Shown: positions 26,184-34,970, counted from the stretch's first letter. The stretch: 64,000 nt of DNA from CBDCVO01 sp965223085 (GCA_965223085.1 OZ244981.1:744001-808000); one strand, 5' to 3'. Program-made: numbers and translations. Notes: a model not told the origin generated them from the letters alone.

Positions 26184-26356
26184 TGTTTTGTTCCTCCTCT
26201 CCGTCACCACTGGCGACGTCGTCCGGGCATTTCGACGGAACGCATGATAGGGTGGAACGTCGCGCTTGCCCAGCCCTCCGTATCGTTCAGTAACGATTCA
26301 CCATCTTTTATCGCCATATAGCAGATGCATGAGGGCGGCTTAAATATCGCCGTCGA

Positions 26357-27049
26357 CTACCAAAAATGCCACGCGTCTGTGGCGAGGATCCAACCACCCA
26401 AGAGCAAATTGGTCGTCCCATGGGCACTCATCGCTTCGCCGAGATCGCCGCTACGCACGGTGAGAGCCTGATAACTGGCCCCGCAAATAATTCCCGCCAA
26501 CCACTCATTATGTGCAATACCGAACAGCAGCGCGGTCCATATAAAGGGGCGCCAATGCCAAACCCCTAAGGAGACGGTCGTAATTCGCGGATTAGTGAGG
26601 TAGCGGTAGACGAACGAGCGGTAAAACGCTTCCTCCAGCGGCGGTACGACCAGCGTCGAACCGAGGATCCTAACGATCACGAAAAACCACGCCAGCGCTG
26701 CGCCGGCGCCGTAGGAAGCAAACGGATCCCAGGCCGCTACCGCGGCCGCCGCGTCGTCGTCCAACCCGGCGGCGTCCCACAGGCCGGCTTGCGTCGTTAT
26801 GCCCTCGCCGGTCGCGATCCAGATCACCGCCATCAGCACGCCGACGCCTAGCGATTGCCACGTAATACGCCAGCGCATTTCAGCGACATGTGGCCACACC
26901 CACAGCAGCAGCAAAACTCCAATGATCGTTTTTAGCGCATAGACCCAGTAACGGGCCAGATCGCCAAACCACGTTTGGGCAACCGTCAACAGCACGAAAA
27001 CGACAAACGGTGAGACGCGATAGAGGATCGCTAACTGGTGGTCACGCAT
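26357..27049 (-). CDS. CPBP-family (CAAX-type) intramembrane protease, exosortase-associated type
   Basis: 230 residues, six to eight hydrophobic helices. The Abi/CPBP motifs are present: EEAFYRSFVYRYL (EExxxR) about residue 139, then LLFGIAHNEW (FxxxH) and HGTTNLLLG (HxxxN/B). These put the metal-binding Glu and His residues in place for an active membrane metalloprotease. It is close to the CAAX-prenyl-protease-related proteins that accompany exosortase systems. A PEP-CTERM-like protein tail (46121-46425) and an exosortase-type acyltransferase (39267) elsewhere in the window are in keeping with that. It is monocistronic. Confidence 0.88.
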   Translation of the reverse strand: MRDHQLAILYRVSPFVVFVLLTVAQTWFGDLARYWVYALKTIIGVLLLLWVWPHVAEMRWRITWQSLGVGVLMAVIWIATGEGITTQAGLWDAAGLDDDAAAAVAAWDPFASYGAGAALAWFFVIVRILGSTLVVPPLEEAFYRSFVYRYLTNPRITTVSLGVWHWRPFIWTALLFGIAHNEWLAGIICGASYQALTVRSGDLGEAMSAHGTTNLLLGGWILATDAWHFW

Positions 27050-27260
27050 CGGTGCTAACGTAGTGCAGTCGGTATGATCTCGAGCTCGGATGAAAAATCA
27101 CGTCACCCTCGGAGCGCCACACCGGCACCTCGTTGTTGCTAGGGCCAAGCATTGGTATGCGCACGTATGATAGCGGATCGCACGACATTTTGGCGCTCAC
27201 GTCGCTATACTAGCGTAACTTTGTAAGCCTAAATCAGACGCCATTTGGCGGTGCTTGGCG

Positions 27261-28472
27261 ATGCTGAATAGATATTCCCAGGCAACTTCTTCGTACGACG
27301 CGACAATCCCCTTGTTGATGATCTCGTTGTGGCTAAGCCACACCGCGAGCGCTGCGCAAACGGGATCGACTCGGACTGATGATATCGCCGTCGAGACAGC
27401 CGCACGCTACGGCCCGCAGGACTATCGGCTCGCCGAACAGTTCTTGGGCTTAGGGATCCAGCAGTACCAGCGGGGAGAATTAGACGCGGCAGCCGACAGC
27501 TTATCGCAAGCATTGCATATCGGTCGCATTCACCAGGGCTTACATCACCAGAACCACTTACCCATCATCGATTTGCTCATAGATGTTCATCGAGCCCGCG
27601 GGGCCTGGCCCGCGGTCGAGCAAAACTTTGCCCTGTCGAGGTGGATGGCGGAGCGCGAACTCACCGATGACGATGAGCAACTCATCGCGGTGCTGAGACG
27701 CGACGTCAGTTGGCAATTGTTGGCGACGCGCCTGCCGACGAAAAAACCGCCTGATGTTCACCTGCAGCAGGCCCGCGACAGTATAGACAAGGCGCTGCGC
27801 GCCGCAGCCCGGCTCTTCGGTGGCAAGGATCCACGACAAAGCGAACTGCTGTATCAAGCCGCACACGTCGACTTTGCGATCGCATCCTACGTCGCGTTAA
27901 CCCCTCACGAAACGAGAACTTCGGCAGATCCCTTTTTTCAAGATGACTTCTACACGGAAGAAGTCATGAGAAGGCGGAAAATTTTTTTTGAAAGTTATAA
28001 CCGGGGACGGACCAGACTACTGCGCGCGATCGAGATCCATCAACAATCGGGTGATGCCGAGCAACTCGCGAACGCACACGCTTACTTCGGCGACTGGCAG
28101 TTGCTGTTCGGGCGTTCACGGGGCGCTAGCGAGAGTTATCACAACGCCTATCAAACCTTGGCGGCAGTCGATGTAACTAAAGCAGCGAGCTATTTCGAGC
28201 GCCCGCGCCTGCTACCTTTGTTTCCGAACCCATCGCCTTTTACCGCGGCGTCCGACCGACGTGAACGCGGGGGCGCGGGGGCGCGCTTAGCACTGATCGA
28301 GGTGAATGCGAAAGGTCTCGTGCGCAAAATCGAGCAGAACCAACATTCGACGGGCCGGGCGCTGCGAAGTTATCTGCGCGCCTCCCGTTTTCGACCGCGA
28401 TTAGTCGATGGTAAGCCGGTGGCGACGGCGGGCGTCGAATTCCGATATTCCGTGCCGACCGGCAATGAGTAA
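27261..28472 (+). CDS. Exported TPR-type protein, first gene of a lipoprotein operon
   Basis: 403 residues. A signal-like hydrophobic segment (PLLMISLWLSHTASA) is followed by TPR-like helical repeats (YRLAEQFLGLGIQQYQRGELDAAADSLSQALHIGR; later RAIEIHQQSGDAEQLANAHAYFGDWQLLFGRS). The C-terminal 80 residues are beta-like and end TPLVDGKPVATAGVEFRYSVP-fashion (RPRLVDGKPVATAGVEFRYS), resembling a TonB/energy-transducer C-terminal fold. It probably sits in the periplasm as a scaffold. ATG 27261 is preferred to TTG 27255. Its last codons overlap the start of the next gene (AATGAGTAA), so at least two genes are coupled. Confidence 0.75.
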   Translation: MLNRYSQATSSYDATIPLLMISLWLSHTASAAQTGSTRTDDIAVETAARYGPQDYRLAEQFLGLGIQQYQRGELDAAADSLSQALHIGRIHQGLHHQNHLPIIDLLIDVHRARGAWPAVEQNFALSRWMAERELTDDDEQLIAVLRRDVSWQLLATRLPTKKPPDVHLQQARDSIDKALRAAARLFGGKDPRQSELLYQAAHVDFAIASYVALTPHETRTSADPFFQDDFYTEEVMRRRKIFFESYNRGRTRLLRAIEIHQQSGDAEQLANAHAYFGDWQLLFGRSRGASESYHNAYQTLAAVDVTKAASYFERPRLLPLFPNPSPFTAASDRRERGGAGARLALIEVNAKGLVRKIEQNQHSTGRALRSYLRASRFRPRLVDGKPVATAGVEFRYSVPTGNE

Positions 28473-29091
28473 ACAGTTTAAGCGACGAAGTTGCAGACAT
28501 CGGCCCAAATGGCCCGCGCTGGTAAGCATGTTAATTGCGTTAAGCGCTTGCCAGCAGCCGCTCAGCGTGCGCGTCGAAACTTCAGTGCCTGATGCCTTAG
28601 TCGAAACGCTTCCGATCACCTGCGGTGTGGTTTTCGAAGCCACGCTACGCGATCACGTCTACCGCGAAGATAGCGAGCACCGAGAGCGTTGGTCGATTGC
28701 GACGGGTCCATCACAAGTTACGCTATTTCAGAAAGTTCTAAACGCTATATGTGATGAGTTGCAAGTGGTCGACGCACACGCCGAACATGATTTCGACGTA
28801 TTAATAACGCCGATTATCGATGAAGTGCAGTTCTCCTTACCCCGGGAGACCGGGTTCGAATACTTCGAAGCATGGTTTAACTATCATCTGAAGCTCGCCA
28901 AAGTAACGGGAGAAGATGTCTTGGATTGGCATTTTGCAGGTTACGGAAAAGCCCCCGGATCACGCTTCGGCACCATCGCGCAAGGCATTGAGCAAGCGGC
29001 CCAAGACGCCATCCGAGACGCCGGTGCTAAACTTAGCACCGGCTTACTTAGTGACCCGGAAGTTTCTCAATGGTTAAGTCGTTCGCCCTGA
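28465..29091 (+). CDS. Lipoprotein of unknown function, second gene of the operon
   Basis: 208 residues. The signal peptide after a basic start (KWPALVSMLIALSACQQP) ends in a lipobox with Cys about 29. The mature part is mixed alpha/beta (PITCGVVFEATLRDHVYRED, HDFDVLITPIIDEVQFSLP, FEYFEAWFNYHLKLAKVTGEDVLDWHFAGYG). The general pattern recalls LptE/CsgG-accessory lipoproteins, but I do not recognise a family. The ATG lies inside the stop region of the TPR gene, and its own stop overlaps the next lipoprotein's start. This is strong evidence for a tightly coupled three-gene unit. Confidence 0.75.
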   Translation: MSKQFKRRSCRHRPKWPALVSMLIALSACQQPLSVRVETSVPDALVETLPITCGVVFEATLRDHVYREDSEHRERWSIATGPSQVTLFQKVLNAICDELQVVDAHAEHDFDVLITPIIDEVQFSLPRETGFEYFEAWFNYHLKLAKVTGEDVLDWHFAGYGKAPGSRFGTIAQGIEQAAQDAIRDAGAKLSTGLLSDPEVSQWLSRSP

Positions 29092-29771
29092 CAGTACTCA
29101 CCGCTGTGTTGATGTCAGTGGGCTGCAAGAGCCACACAGTCATCGAACACCGCCAGGACGCGCCCGTTACCATCAGCGACGCGGACGCTCTTGTTGTGCT
29201 CGCGCGACGCACGGGCATCGGTCGGGAAACCGAGCAAGATTTCGTCGCCTGTCTCGGTCGCGAACTTGCCGCCAACGCCGGCGCTAATTCGGTAATTTCC
29301 GAGCAAGCGTTCGTCGACGCGATGTACCCGTGGTTTGAAGCCAGCACCGCACCGCGGGAAATCGAGGCATTGAACACCTTGCTCGCGCGGCGCGTGGTTT
29401 TAGACCGTCTTGAGCAACTCAAAGTACGCTACTTACTATGGATCGAAGGGACGACGCAAACCGTTGACCGAACGGGTTCGATTTCCTGCGCTGTAGGCCC
29501 TGGTGGAGGTGGATGTTTTGGGTTTAAGTCTTGGGACGACGAAGCGCACTACGAGGCGGCGATTTGGGATTTGCAGGAACTTGCAGTCAGCGCTCAAGTC
29601 GCATCAGATACGCGAGGCACGTCCTATGTACCGGCCGTGTTCGTGCCGATCCCGCTGTTGGCACGCGTCAAGCACGCCGCCTGCGATCGCATGGCAACCC
29701 AACTCGCCAGTTTCATGCAAATCGAAAATGCAAATGCCGCCGAACAATCGCAACGCAGGCTCAAGGAATAA
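29070..29771 (+). CDS. Lipoprotein of unknown function, third gene of the operon
   Basis: 233 residues with signal LTVLTAVLMSVGCKS (lipobox SVGC, Cys about 19). The mature domain has an alternating helix-strand pattern with DFVACLGRELAANAGANSVISEQAF and LLWIEGTTQTVDRTGSISCAVGPGGGGCFGF, which holds a Gly-rich loop between two cysteines, possibly a disulfide. The closing part is AACDRMATQLASFM. CsgG-like lipoproteins have a comparable layout, but the assignment is not safe. It starts 22 bases inside the preceding gene. The operon ends here, and no clear terminator is seen after it. Confidence 0.75.
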   Translation: MVKSFALTVLTAVLMSVGCKSHTVIEHRQDAPVTISDADALVVLARRTGIGRETEQDFVACLGRELAANAGANSVISEQAFVDAMYPWFEASTAPREIEALNTLLARRVVLDRLEQLKVRYLLWIEGTTQTVDRTGSISCAVGPGGGGCFGFKSWDDEAHYEAAIWDLQELAVSAQVASDTRGTSYVPAVFVPIPLLARVKHAACDRMATQLASFMQIENANAAEQSQRRLKE

Positions 29772-29923
29772 GGGGGGAAGAAGGGGACATGCCATTTTTC
29801 TCCTACCCTTCATAATCGCGGACGGAACGTGGCCTATCCTCTTTTGTTCACCGATATTATGGATGTTGGCTCGCGCACCACTCGGTAAATCCCGGTAGTT
29901 CCGCCACATGGTTGCCGCGCCCA

Positions 29924-30385
29924 TCACCCGGCGACACCAGGTGATCGTCTGGTAATCTCCGCATGCTTTTTTGCACGGTAGTTGAAGTAATTTTTTATGC
30001 CAAGCTGAGCACCGAATGCTGATAGCTGATCGCCTGGGTACAACGATCTCCCCGAAGCAACGGCCAAATATACGAGCCGATCCGATGGTTTGAGCTTTTT
30101 CCACTTGCCCTCGCAGTCGCTCTGTCGTGCCCGGCTATAGAACACGCGATCATACGCTTCCTACAGGGATAGGTTGGGGTGGAGTGCGACAAGCTTGATG
30201 ATGTTCATTAGATAGAACGGCTTGTGACTCAATCGTTCGAAATATGACCAGGCAGCTTTTTCGTCCAGCTGACGCTTGGTGACGCGCTTGAAGGTCTTAC
30301 CAATGAATGAAATGAAATCCCGCTCCAGATCGGGAAACGGTAGTTGTTCGGCAAAGTGATAGAAAGGCGCTTTGCTGTCACACAT
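29924..30385 (-). pseudogene. Fragment interrupted by an in-frame TAG, possibly an ATPase C-terminus
   Basis: From ATG 30385 (preceded by AGGAGGTACTGTGG) the frame reads LERDFISFIGKTFKRVTKRQLDEKAAWSYFERLSHKPFYL and stops at TAG 30161-30163. It then continues in the same frame with EAYDRVFYSRARQSD and PSDRLVYLAVASGRSLYPGD to 29924. The two halves read as one alpha-helical domain, similar in feel to the C-terminal part of AAA-type ATP-binding proteins; the family is not certain. The TAG may derive from CAG. It borders the first IS island, so truncation by IS activity is likely. Confidence 0.5.
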
Positions 30386-30613
30386 CCACAGTACCTCCTA
30401 TCCAGGACACCCATCAAAATGTCGGCGTAAGTTTCTCCGATAGCGCTGCTGGGATCACGCGGCCATTCGTCGGTACAGACGCTCGGCGTAGCGGATCCCG
30501 CGATAAAAATGGCCGCCTCTGGCCACCGCGTGCGCTGTCATTGTCATCCCCCCGAAAACTCGGAGCGGTTATAAGTAGAAAATTCCATTAAACCGAAGGC
30601 AAAGGAGTTTTCT
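30386..30613. other. Non-coding stretch and IS3 border
   Basis: No convincing gene. A short minus-strand frame (about 30465-30555) gives AHAVARGGHFYRGIRYAERLYRRM, unrecognised. From about 30540 the sequence CATCCCCCCGAAAACTCGGAGC followed by an AAAGGAG ribosome binding site belongs to the 5' end of the IS3-type orfA remnant. Confidence 0.35.
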
Positions 30614-30777
30614 ATGAGAAAGTCGAGATACAGCGAGCCAGATCCTGGCGATCCTGAAGCAGAACGAGCAAGGCGTATCCGTCAATGACCTGTGCCGGGA
30701 GCACGGCATGAGTTCGGCGCAGTTCTACAAGTGGCGCGCCAAATTCGGCGGGATGGATGCCTCGCTGATGAAGCGCA
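30614..30777 (+). pseudogene. IS3-family orfA remnant, frameshifted and cut by IS66
   Basis: ATG AGA AAG TCG AGA TAC AGC GAG begins the MRKSRYSE start of IS51/IS407-group orfA. One extra C shifts the frame, after which QILAILKQNEQGVSVNDL and REHGMSSAQFYKWRAKFGGMDASL follow. The gene stops abruptly at 30777, where the left inverted repeat of the IS66 element begins. Confidence 0.85.
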
Positions 30778-30869
30778 GTAAGCCTCCGGGCAACGACACC
30801 CTTTTCATCGCGGCGTTGGTCTGCGAAGGTGCGCACGCGAGTTATCGCTAGCCGTAGTAGGAGTGCACG

Positions 30870-31259
30870 ATGGAAACAACGGACATTGCTTCAGCGCCGT
30901 CCCTGGCCCCTCGTCGAGACCGGACCTACTGGCGAACCCGGGTCGACGACTGGAAGCGCAGTGGTTTGTCCAAGGCTGCGTTCTGTCGCCAGGAGGGGAT
31001 CAAGGTTGCAACGTTTTATTACTGGTGCGGCGTATTGACGCAGAGCCAGTCTTCAGGTTTGTGCCACCGGATAACCGCTAAGCGCAAGCGCAGCACCGAG
31101 GGAGCGGCAGTCAATCCGAGCTTTGTTCCCGTCACCCTAGAGCGAGAGCCGACCGCCGTCATGACGGTGCAACTCGGAGATGTCACGGTTAGTTGCCGTC
31201 AGCTGATATCGGGCGAGCAGTTAGGTGCCTGGTTGAGTGCGATCCGCCGCTCTCTGTGA
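30870..31259 (+). CDS. tnpA: IS66 accessory protein TnpA
   Basis: 129 residues; the N-terminal helix-turn-helix reads RTYWRTRVDDWKRSGLSKAAFCRQEGIKVATFYYW, the standard IS66 OrfA motif. The C-terminal VQLGDVTVSC region is also typical. Its TGA overlaps the GTG of tnpB (GTGA), giving translational coupling. It is required for efficient transposition in this family, although its biochemical role is not settled. Confidence 0.92.
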   Translation: METTDIASAPSLAPRRDRTYWRTRVDDWKRSGLSKAAFCRQEGIKVATFYYWCGVLTQSQSSGLCHRITAKRKRSTEGAAVNPSFVPVTLEREPTAVMTVQLGDVTVSCRQLISGEQLGAWLSAIRRSL

Positions 31260-31606
31260 TCGACCTGGCGCACCAAACACGAGTCTATCTGGCGCGCGAG
31301 CCAGTCGACTTTCGGCGGCAGATTGACGGACTCTCATTACATGTCCAGGAAGTATTGACGCTCGATCCCTTCGCACCCCATCTGTTCGTTTTTCGCAACC
31401 GCGGTGGCGATAAGATCAAGGTTCTGAGCTGGCACGGCAACGGGTTTTGTTTATTGTATAAGCGGCTTGAGCGTGGGCGTTTTGTATGGCCCAAGATGCA
31501 CGACGCGATATTCACTTGCTGCTTGCGTGATTTGCAATGGTTGTTGGAAGGATTGGATATCGCGTTGTTACCGAGCCGAAAAAACCTTATCTTTTCTCGC
31601 GTATAA
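31256..31606 (+). CDS. tnpB: IS66 Orf2-like protein TnpB
   Basis: 116 residues from GTG 31256, overlapping tnpA by four bases. It contains the family core VYLAREPVDFRRQIDGLS, PHLFVFRNRGGDKIKVLSWHGNGF and YKRLERGRFVWPK, and ends ALLPSRKNLIFSRV. A locally altered stretch (IFTCCLRDLQWLLEG) replaces the usual LTPAQLAMLLEG, but the frame holds. Confidence 0.92.
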   Translation: MIDLAHQTRVYLAREPVDFRRQIDGLSLHVQEVLTLDPFAPHLFVFRNRGGDKIKVLSWHGNGFCLLYKRLERGRFVWPKMHDAIFTCCLRDLQWLLEGLDIALLPSRKNLIFSRV

Positions 31607-31643
31607 ATACCCTTATCGTAAGCTCATCGGTTATAATACAGGC

Positions 31644-33278
31644 ATGCGATCGTCGCCTGTTTCCTTGCCCTCCGATCCCCAACAATTACAAAAAATATGC
31701 ACGCAATTGCAGGGGCAATTGGCGGATCAAAACCGTGTCATTGAGTCTCAACAAAAGACGCTTGATGAACACGCTAGAGCGCTGCAAGCCAAACAAGACA
31801 CCATCGATTATTTGACGGAACAATTGATTTTATTGCGTTCTAAACGTTACCAGGCGCAATCGGAGCAACTCAAATCACTGCAGGGTCAGCTGTTCGACGA
31901 GGCGGAGCTCGAGGTCGCTATTCGGGAAGCCGAAGCGGCGTTAGCTGAGCTCCAAACATCGGCTGCGCCGATTGGGGCGCAACCCGCGCCGGCGAAGGCG
32001 CGCCCCAAACGCAAACCGCTCCCGGAGCACCTGAAGCGTGTCGATATCGTGATTGATGTTGATGACGCAGACAAGCAGATGATGGGTGATAACTGGACCC
32101 TGGTTGGCTACGAGATATCCGAGCAGTTGGCGGTTCAACAACGCACCTATTACGTGAAGCGGTTCAAGCGGGCCAAGTATGTAGGCAATGAGTCCTCAGG
32201 TGAGAGCGGCGGGGGGATCAAGGTCGCGCCACGCCCGGCGGTGATGCTGCCGAAAGCGATCGCCGACAGTTCGGTGCTGGCCGATGTTATCGCGGCTAAG
32301 TTCGTTGATGCGTTGTCGTTTTACCGTACGGATAGGATTTTGCAGCGAGAAGGGGTCGATATCGGCTATTCCACACTGTGCGACTGGCCCATTCAGCTGA
32401 GTGATCGATTGGCACCGCTGGAAACTTTGATGTTCGAAGCGCTGAGTGACAGCGAGTTGTGGCATCCGGATGAAACGACCTTACGGGTACTGCGTGAACC
32501 GGAGCGGGCGGCCGAGACGAAAAGCCATTTGTGGGGTATTCGTGCGGGTCCGCCGGATAAACCGGTCATTATGTTTCATTACCACCCGCGGCGTAATTAC
32601 GATGCCTTGGTTGCCTGGCTGGAGCCCGCGCTGGATGGATTCACGGGTGTCATTGTCAGTGATGAACACAAGCCGTATAACCGGTTGGTGGTGGAGTACC
32701 CTGATATCACCGGTCACGGTGGGTGCTGGGCGCATTGCCGGCGCAAATTCGCCGATGCGGCCAAGGGGCGGCGTGCAGACGCCGAAGTCCACAAGGTGCT
32801 GAGTCAGATCGCGCTCCTGTACCGGCTCGATAACAAGCTTGCACATCTGGACGGTGCGGAAAAGACCGCGGCACGCCATGCGCACGTCGCACCGCAGGTG
32901 GAAAAGATAAAAACCACTTTGGAAAAGCTTCAGCCCAAGTTCCCGAAAAAGGGTTTGATGCAGACCGCCATCTACTATGCGCTGAATAACTGGGGTAAGC
33001 TGACGGCGTTCCTCGATCACCCCGTGATGCCGCTGGACAACAATCCGATGGAGCGGGCAATCCGGCCCTTTACGCTTGGCCGCCGTAACTGGCTCTTCTC
33101 GGGCAGTCCGCGCGGCGCGCAGGCCAGTGCCTTCATGTATTCGCTGATTGAGACGGCAAAGGCCTGCGGCTGGGAGCCGAAGGCCTACCTCACCGAGCTG
33201 TTCGAGCGTTATCCTCACGCGACCACCACGGAACAACGTCGCGCTTTGCTGCCGATGGTTTTAGAAACGAGCGAATAA
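31644..33278 (+). CDS. tnpC: IS66 transposase TnpC
   Basis: 544 residues starting at ATG 31644 (the frame is open further upstream but is not coding there). An N-terminal leucine-zipper-like coiled coil (QLQGQLADQNRVIESQQKTLDEH) is followed by KRKPLPEHLKRVDI, a zinc-finger-like region and the DDE catalytic core. The first Asp is in WHPDETTLRV, the second in GVIVSDEHKPYN, and the Glu in PLDNNPMERAIRP. The C-terminal end is the IS66_C motif (NWLFSGSPRGAQASAFMYSLIETAKACG ... YLTELFERYP). It appears intact. The usual Cys-rich zinc-binding block (CxxCG) before the catalytic core is not evident here. Confidence 0.93.
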   Translation: MRSSPVSLPSDPQQLQKICTQLQGQLADQNRVIESQQKTLDEHARALQAKQDTIDYLTEQLILLRSKRYQAQSEQLKSLQGQLFDEAELEVAIREAEAALAELQTSAAPIGAQPAPAKARPKRKPLPEHLKRVDIVIDVDDADKQMMGDNWTLVGYEISEQLAVQQRTYYVKRFKRAKYVGNESSGESGGGIKVAPRPAVMLPKAIADSSVLADVIAAKFVDALSFYRTDRILQREGVDIGYSTLCDWPIQLSDRLAPLETLMFEALSDSELWHPDETTLRVLREPERAAETKSHLWGIRAGPPDKPVIMFHYHPRRNYDALVAWLEPALDGFTGVIVSDEHKPYNRLVVEYPDITGHGGCWAHCRRKFADAAKGRRADAEVHKVLSQIALLYRLDNKLAHLDGAEKTAARHAHVAPQVEKIKTTLEKLQPKFPKKGLMQTAIYYALNNWGKLTAFLDHPVMPLDNNPMERAIRPFTLGRRNWLFSGSPRGAQASAFMYSLIETAKACGWEPKAYLTELFERYPHATTTEQRRALLPMVLETSE

Positions 33279-33317
33279 TCGGGTTCGGGGCAATCCCGTT
33301 GTTCGCCGGGGGCTTAC

Positions 33318-33496
33318 GGCCCGATACATCACTTTCTACAACAGTCGTCGGCCGCATGTTGCCAACGACGACTTAACGCCGGATGCGGCGTACTTTGGCG
33401 CGCTCCCGATCATCCGGGCGGCGTAACCGTGAAACCGCAGGGCCGATCACTTATCAAGCTGTGGAAAACTGTCCAAATTTGCGGGACCACCTCTTA
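33318..33496 (+). repeat. Left arm of a 179-bp inverted repeat (IS3 3' end)
   Basis: Contains the last codons of an IS3-type orfB: ARYITFYNSRRPHVANDD, LTPDAAYFGALPIIRAA, stop TAA 33424-33426, then the IS terminus ending GCGGGACCACCTCTTA. It matches 34792-34970 in reverse complement over all 179 bases with three mismatches (ACT against GGA around 33331-33333). IS66 ends directly against its left edge. Confidence 0.95.
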
Positions 33497-33664
33497 CAAA
33501 GCGCGTCAGGTTGGGTATTTAACGCAACTGTTAAATGATTTGTGATAAGAGAAAAATAAAAATCAAAAAGCTTTTTTATATTTTAAAAGATAATTAGGAA
33601 TAGCCCCCTTAATAAAAGATTATTAAGACTTTTAAAAGAAGCATAAAATAAATAAAATTGTTAA

Positions 33665-34579
33665 ATGGAAGAATTCAAAGAGATAGCCGCAGAAATTAAA
33701 GAGGCAGAAGAAAATGGATTGATGGGGGAAGAAACTGATGTACTTACGGGTTATTCTGGTAAAAAGTTGGTAGGTCTCCTGCAGCGATTGTCTAGAAAAA
33801 GAGTAAGTGATGAAGCTTGTTACTTAGAGGTTGGAGTGTACCAGGGGCTAACGCTATTATCGGTTGCGAAAGAATTAAGTAAAGGAAAAGCTTATGGAAT
33901 AGATAATTTTGCCTTTTTTGATAGAGATGGAAAAAACTTTTCTTTAGTTAAAGAAAGAAAGCAAAAATTAAATATTGACAGAGCTGAAGTAATAAACATG
34001 GATTATGAAGATGCTCTTGAAAACCTTTCGGAGCATATTAATCATAAAAAAGTAGGCGTTTATTTTATCGATGGTCCGCACGATTATAGGAGTCAGTTAA
34101 TGTGCTTATTACTTATATTACCTCATTTGGCTGATAATGCTATTATTTTGGTAGATGATTGTAATTATAGACATGTTAGACAAGCGAATCGTGATTTTCT
34201 ATCATCGCACCCTGAATACAAATTGATTTATCAATCTTACGGAAAATCTCACCCATTAAATATGAATGCTGCAGATAGAAAAGAAGCTGAAAATGGATGG
34301 TGGGATGGAATAAACGTTATCGTAAAAGATCCAGATAACAAATTGCCCCAAATGCTACCTCCTACATTCAGGAGCAGGTTGTTATACGAAAATGAGCATG
34401 CAATACATGCAACAAAACACCCTGATGTTGTACCAGGGTTGTTACCCATTGTTAATTTATTAGCACCTTTATATAAGTTGATATTCAAAAAAAGAGCTGT
34501 TATTAAAGGAAAGTATAAAGAGATGAACACCTATAGCGATGGGTTGCCAAAAAATGATTTCAATCAAGCACTAAAATAA
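33665..34579 (+). CDS. AT-rich class I SAM-dependent methyltransferase, foreign gene
   Basis: 304 residues. Rossmann methyltransferase motifs are YLEVGVYQGLTLLSVAKEL (motif I, about 56-74), an acidic AYGIDNFAFFDRD, VYFIDGPHDYRSQL and AIILVDDCNYRHVRQANRDFL. These place it in the Methyltransf_24/cephalosporin-hydroxylase-like group that often modifies sugars or glycans. The last 90 residues include a hydrophobic segment (LLPIVNLLAPLYKLIF), perhaps a membrane contact. Codon use is strikingly AT-rich (AAA, GAA, ATT, TTA), and the upstream leader is also AT-rich with no Shine-Dalgarno, unlike any other gene here. This suggests origin from a low-GC donor, perhaps a Bacteroidota-like one. It lies between two inverted IS3 ends. 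Confidence 0.85.
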   Translation: MEEFKEIAAEIKEAEENGLMGEETDVLTGYSGKKLVGLLQRLSRKRVSDEACYLEVGVYQGLTLLSVAKELSKGKAYGIDNFAFFDRDGKNFSLVKERKQKLNIDRAEVINMDYEDALENLSEHINHKKVGVYFIDGPHDYRSQLMCLLLILPHLADNAIILVDDCNYRHVRQANRDFLSSHPEYKLIYQSYGKSHPLNMNAADRKEAENGWWDGINVIVKDPDNKLPQMLPPTFRSRLLYENEHAIHATKHPDVVPGLLPIVNLLAPLYKLIFKKRAVIKGKYKEMNTYSDGLPKNDFNQALK

Positions 34580-34645
34580 AATGTAGAAGTTACGACCCGA
34601 TCTGACGGTTACCGATTTTTCGGAGATATTTTTGTCAGTCGAAGT

Positions 34646-34791
34646 CTAGTTTAATTTCTTCTCCTGCCAAATTTGTTTTCCGTCGATGAGCGTTTCCATC
34701 GGCGTTCGACCACAGCACATTTTACCCTGATGCGTTCGCTCGTGGTTGTAATAGTCTAACCACTCGTCGAGGTCCCGCTGCAGGGATTCGA
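34646..34791 (-). pseudogene. IS481-family transposase, C-terminal remnant
   Basis: The minus strand encodes SLQRDLDEWLDYYNHERTHQ and then GKMCCGRTPMETLIDGKQIW, ending QEKKLN and a stop at 34646-34648. The motif WLxYYNxERTHQGKMCxGRTPMET is characteristic of IS481 transposase ends. The rest is missing: the fragment begins exactly where the inverted IS3 terminus (34792) starts, so the IS3 end was inserted into, or joined to, this older element. Confidence 0.88.
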
Positions 34792-34970
34792 TAAGAGGTG
34801 GTCCCGCAAATTTGGACAGTTTTCCACAGCTTGATAAGTGATCGGCCCTGCGGTTTCACGGTTACGCCGCCCGGATGATCGGGAGCGCGCCAAAGTACGC
34901 CGCATCCGGCGTTAAGTCGTCGTTGGCAACATGCGGCCGACGACTGTTGTAGAATCCGATGTATCGGGCC
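34792..34970 (-). repeat. Right arm of the 179-bp inverted repeat (IS3 3' end)
   Basis: Reverse complement of 33318-33496 with three mismatches and no gaps. It is part of a longer IS3 orfB fragment that extends to about 35059. Confidence 0.95.

Larger units (their letters stand above)
30778..33317 (+). mobile_element. IS66-family insertion sequence, apparently complete
   Basis: 2,540 bp with tnpA, tnpB and tnpC in the usual order. The ends are imperfect inverted repeats: GTAAGCCTCCGGGCAACGAC at 30778 and, read inward from 33317, GTAAGCCCCCGGCGAACAAC. The 8 bases outside each end (GAAGCGCA left, GGCCCGAT right) do not match, so there is no target duplication. Left and right flanks are also different IS3 types. 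The element has therefore recombined or lost one flank since insertion. All three genes are open, so it may still be able to move. Confidence 0.93.
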
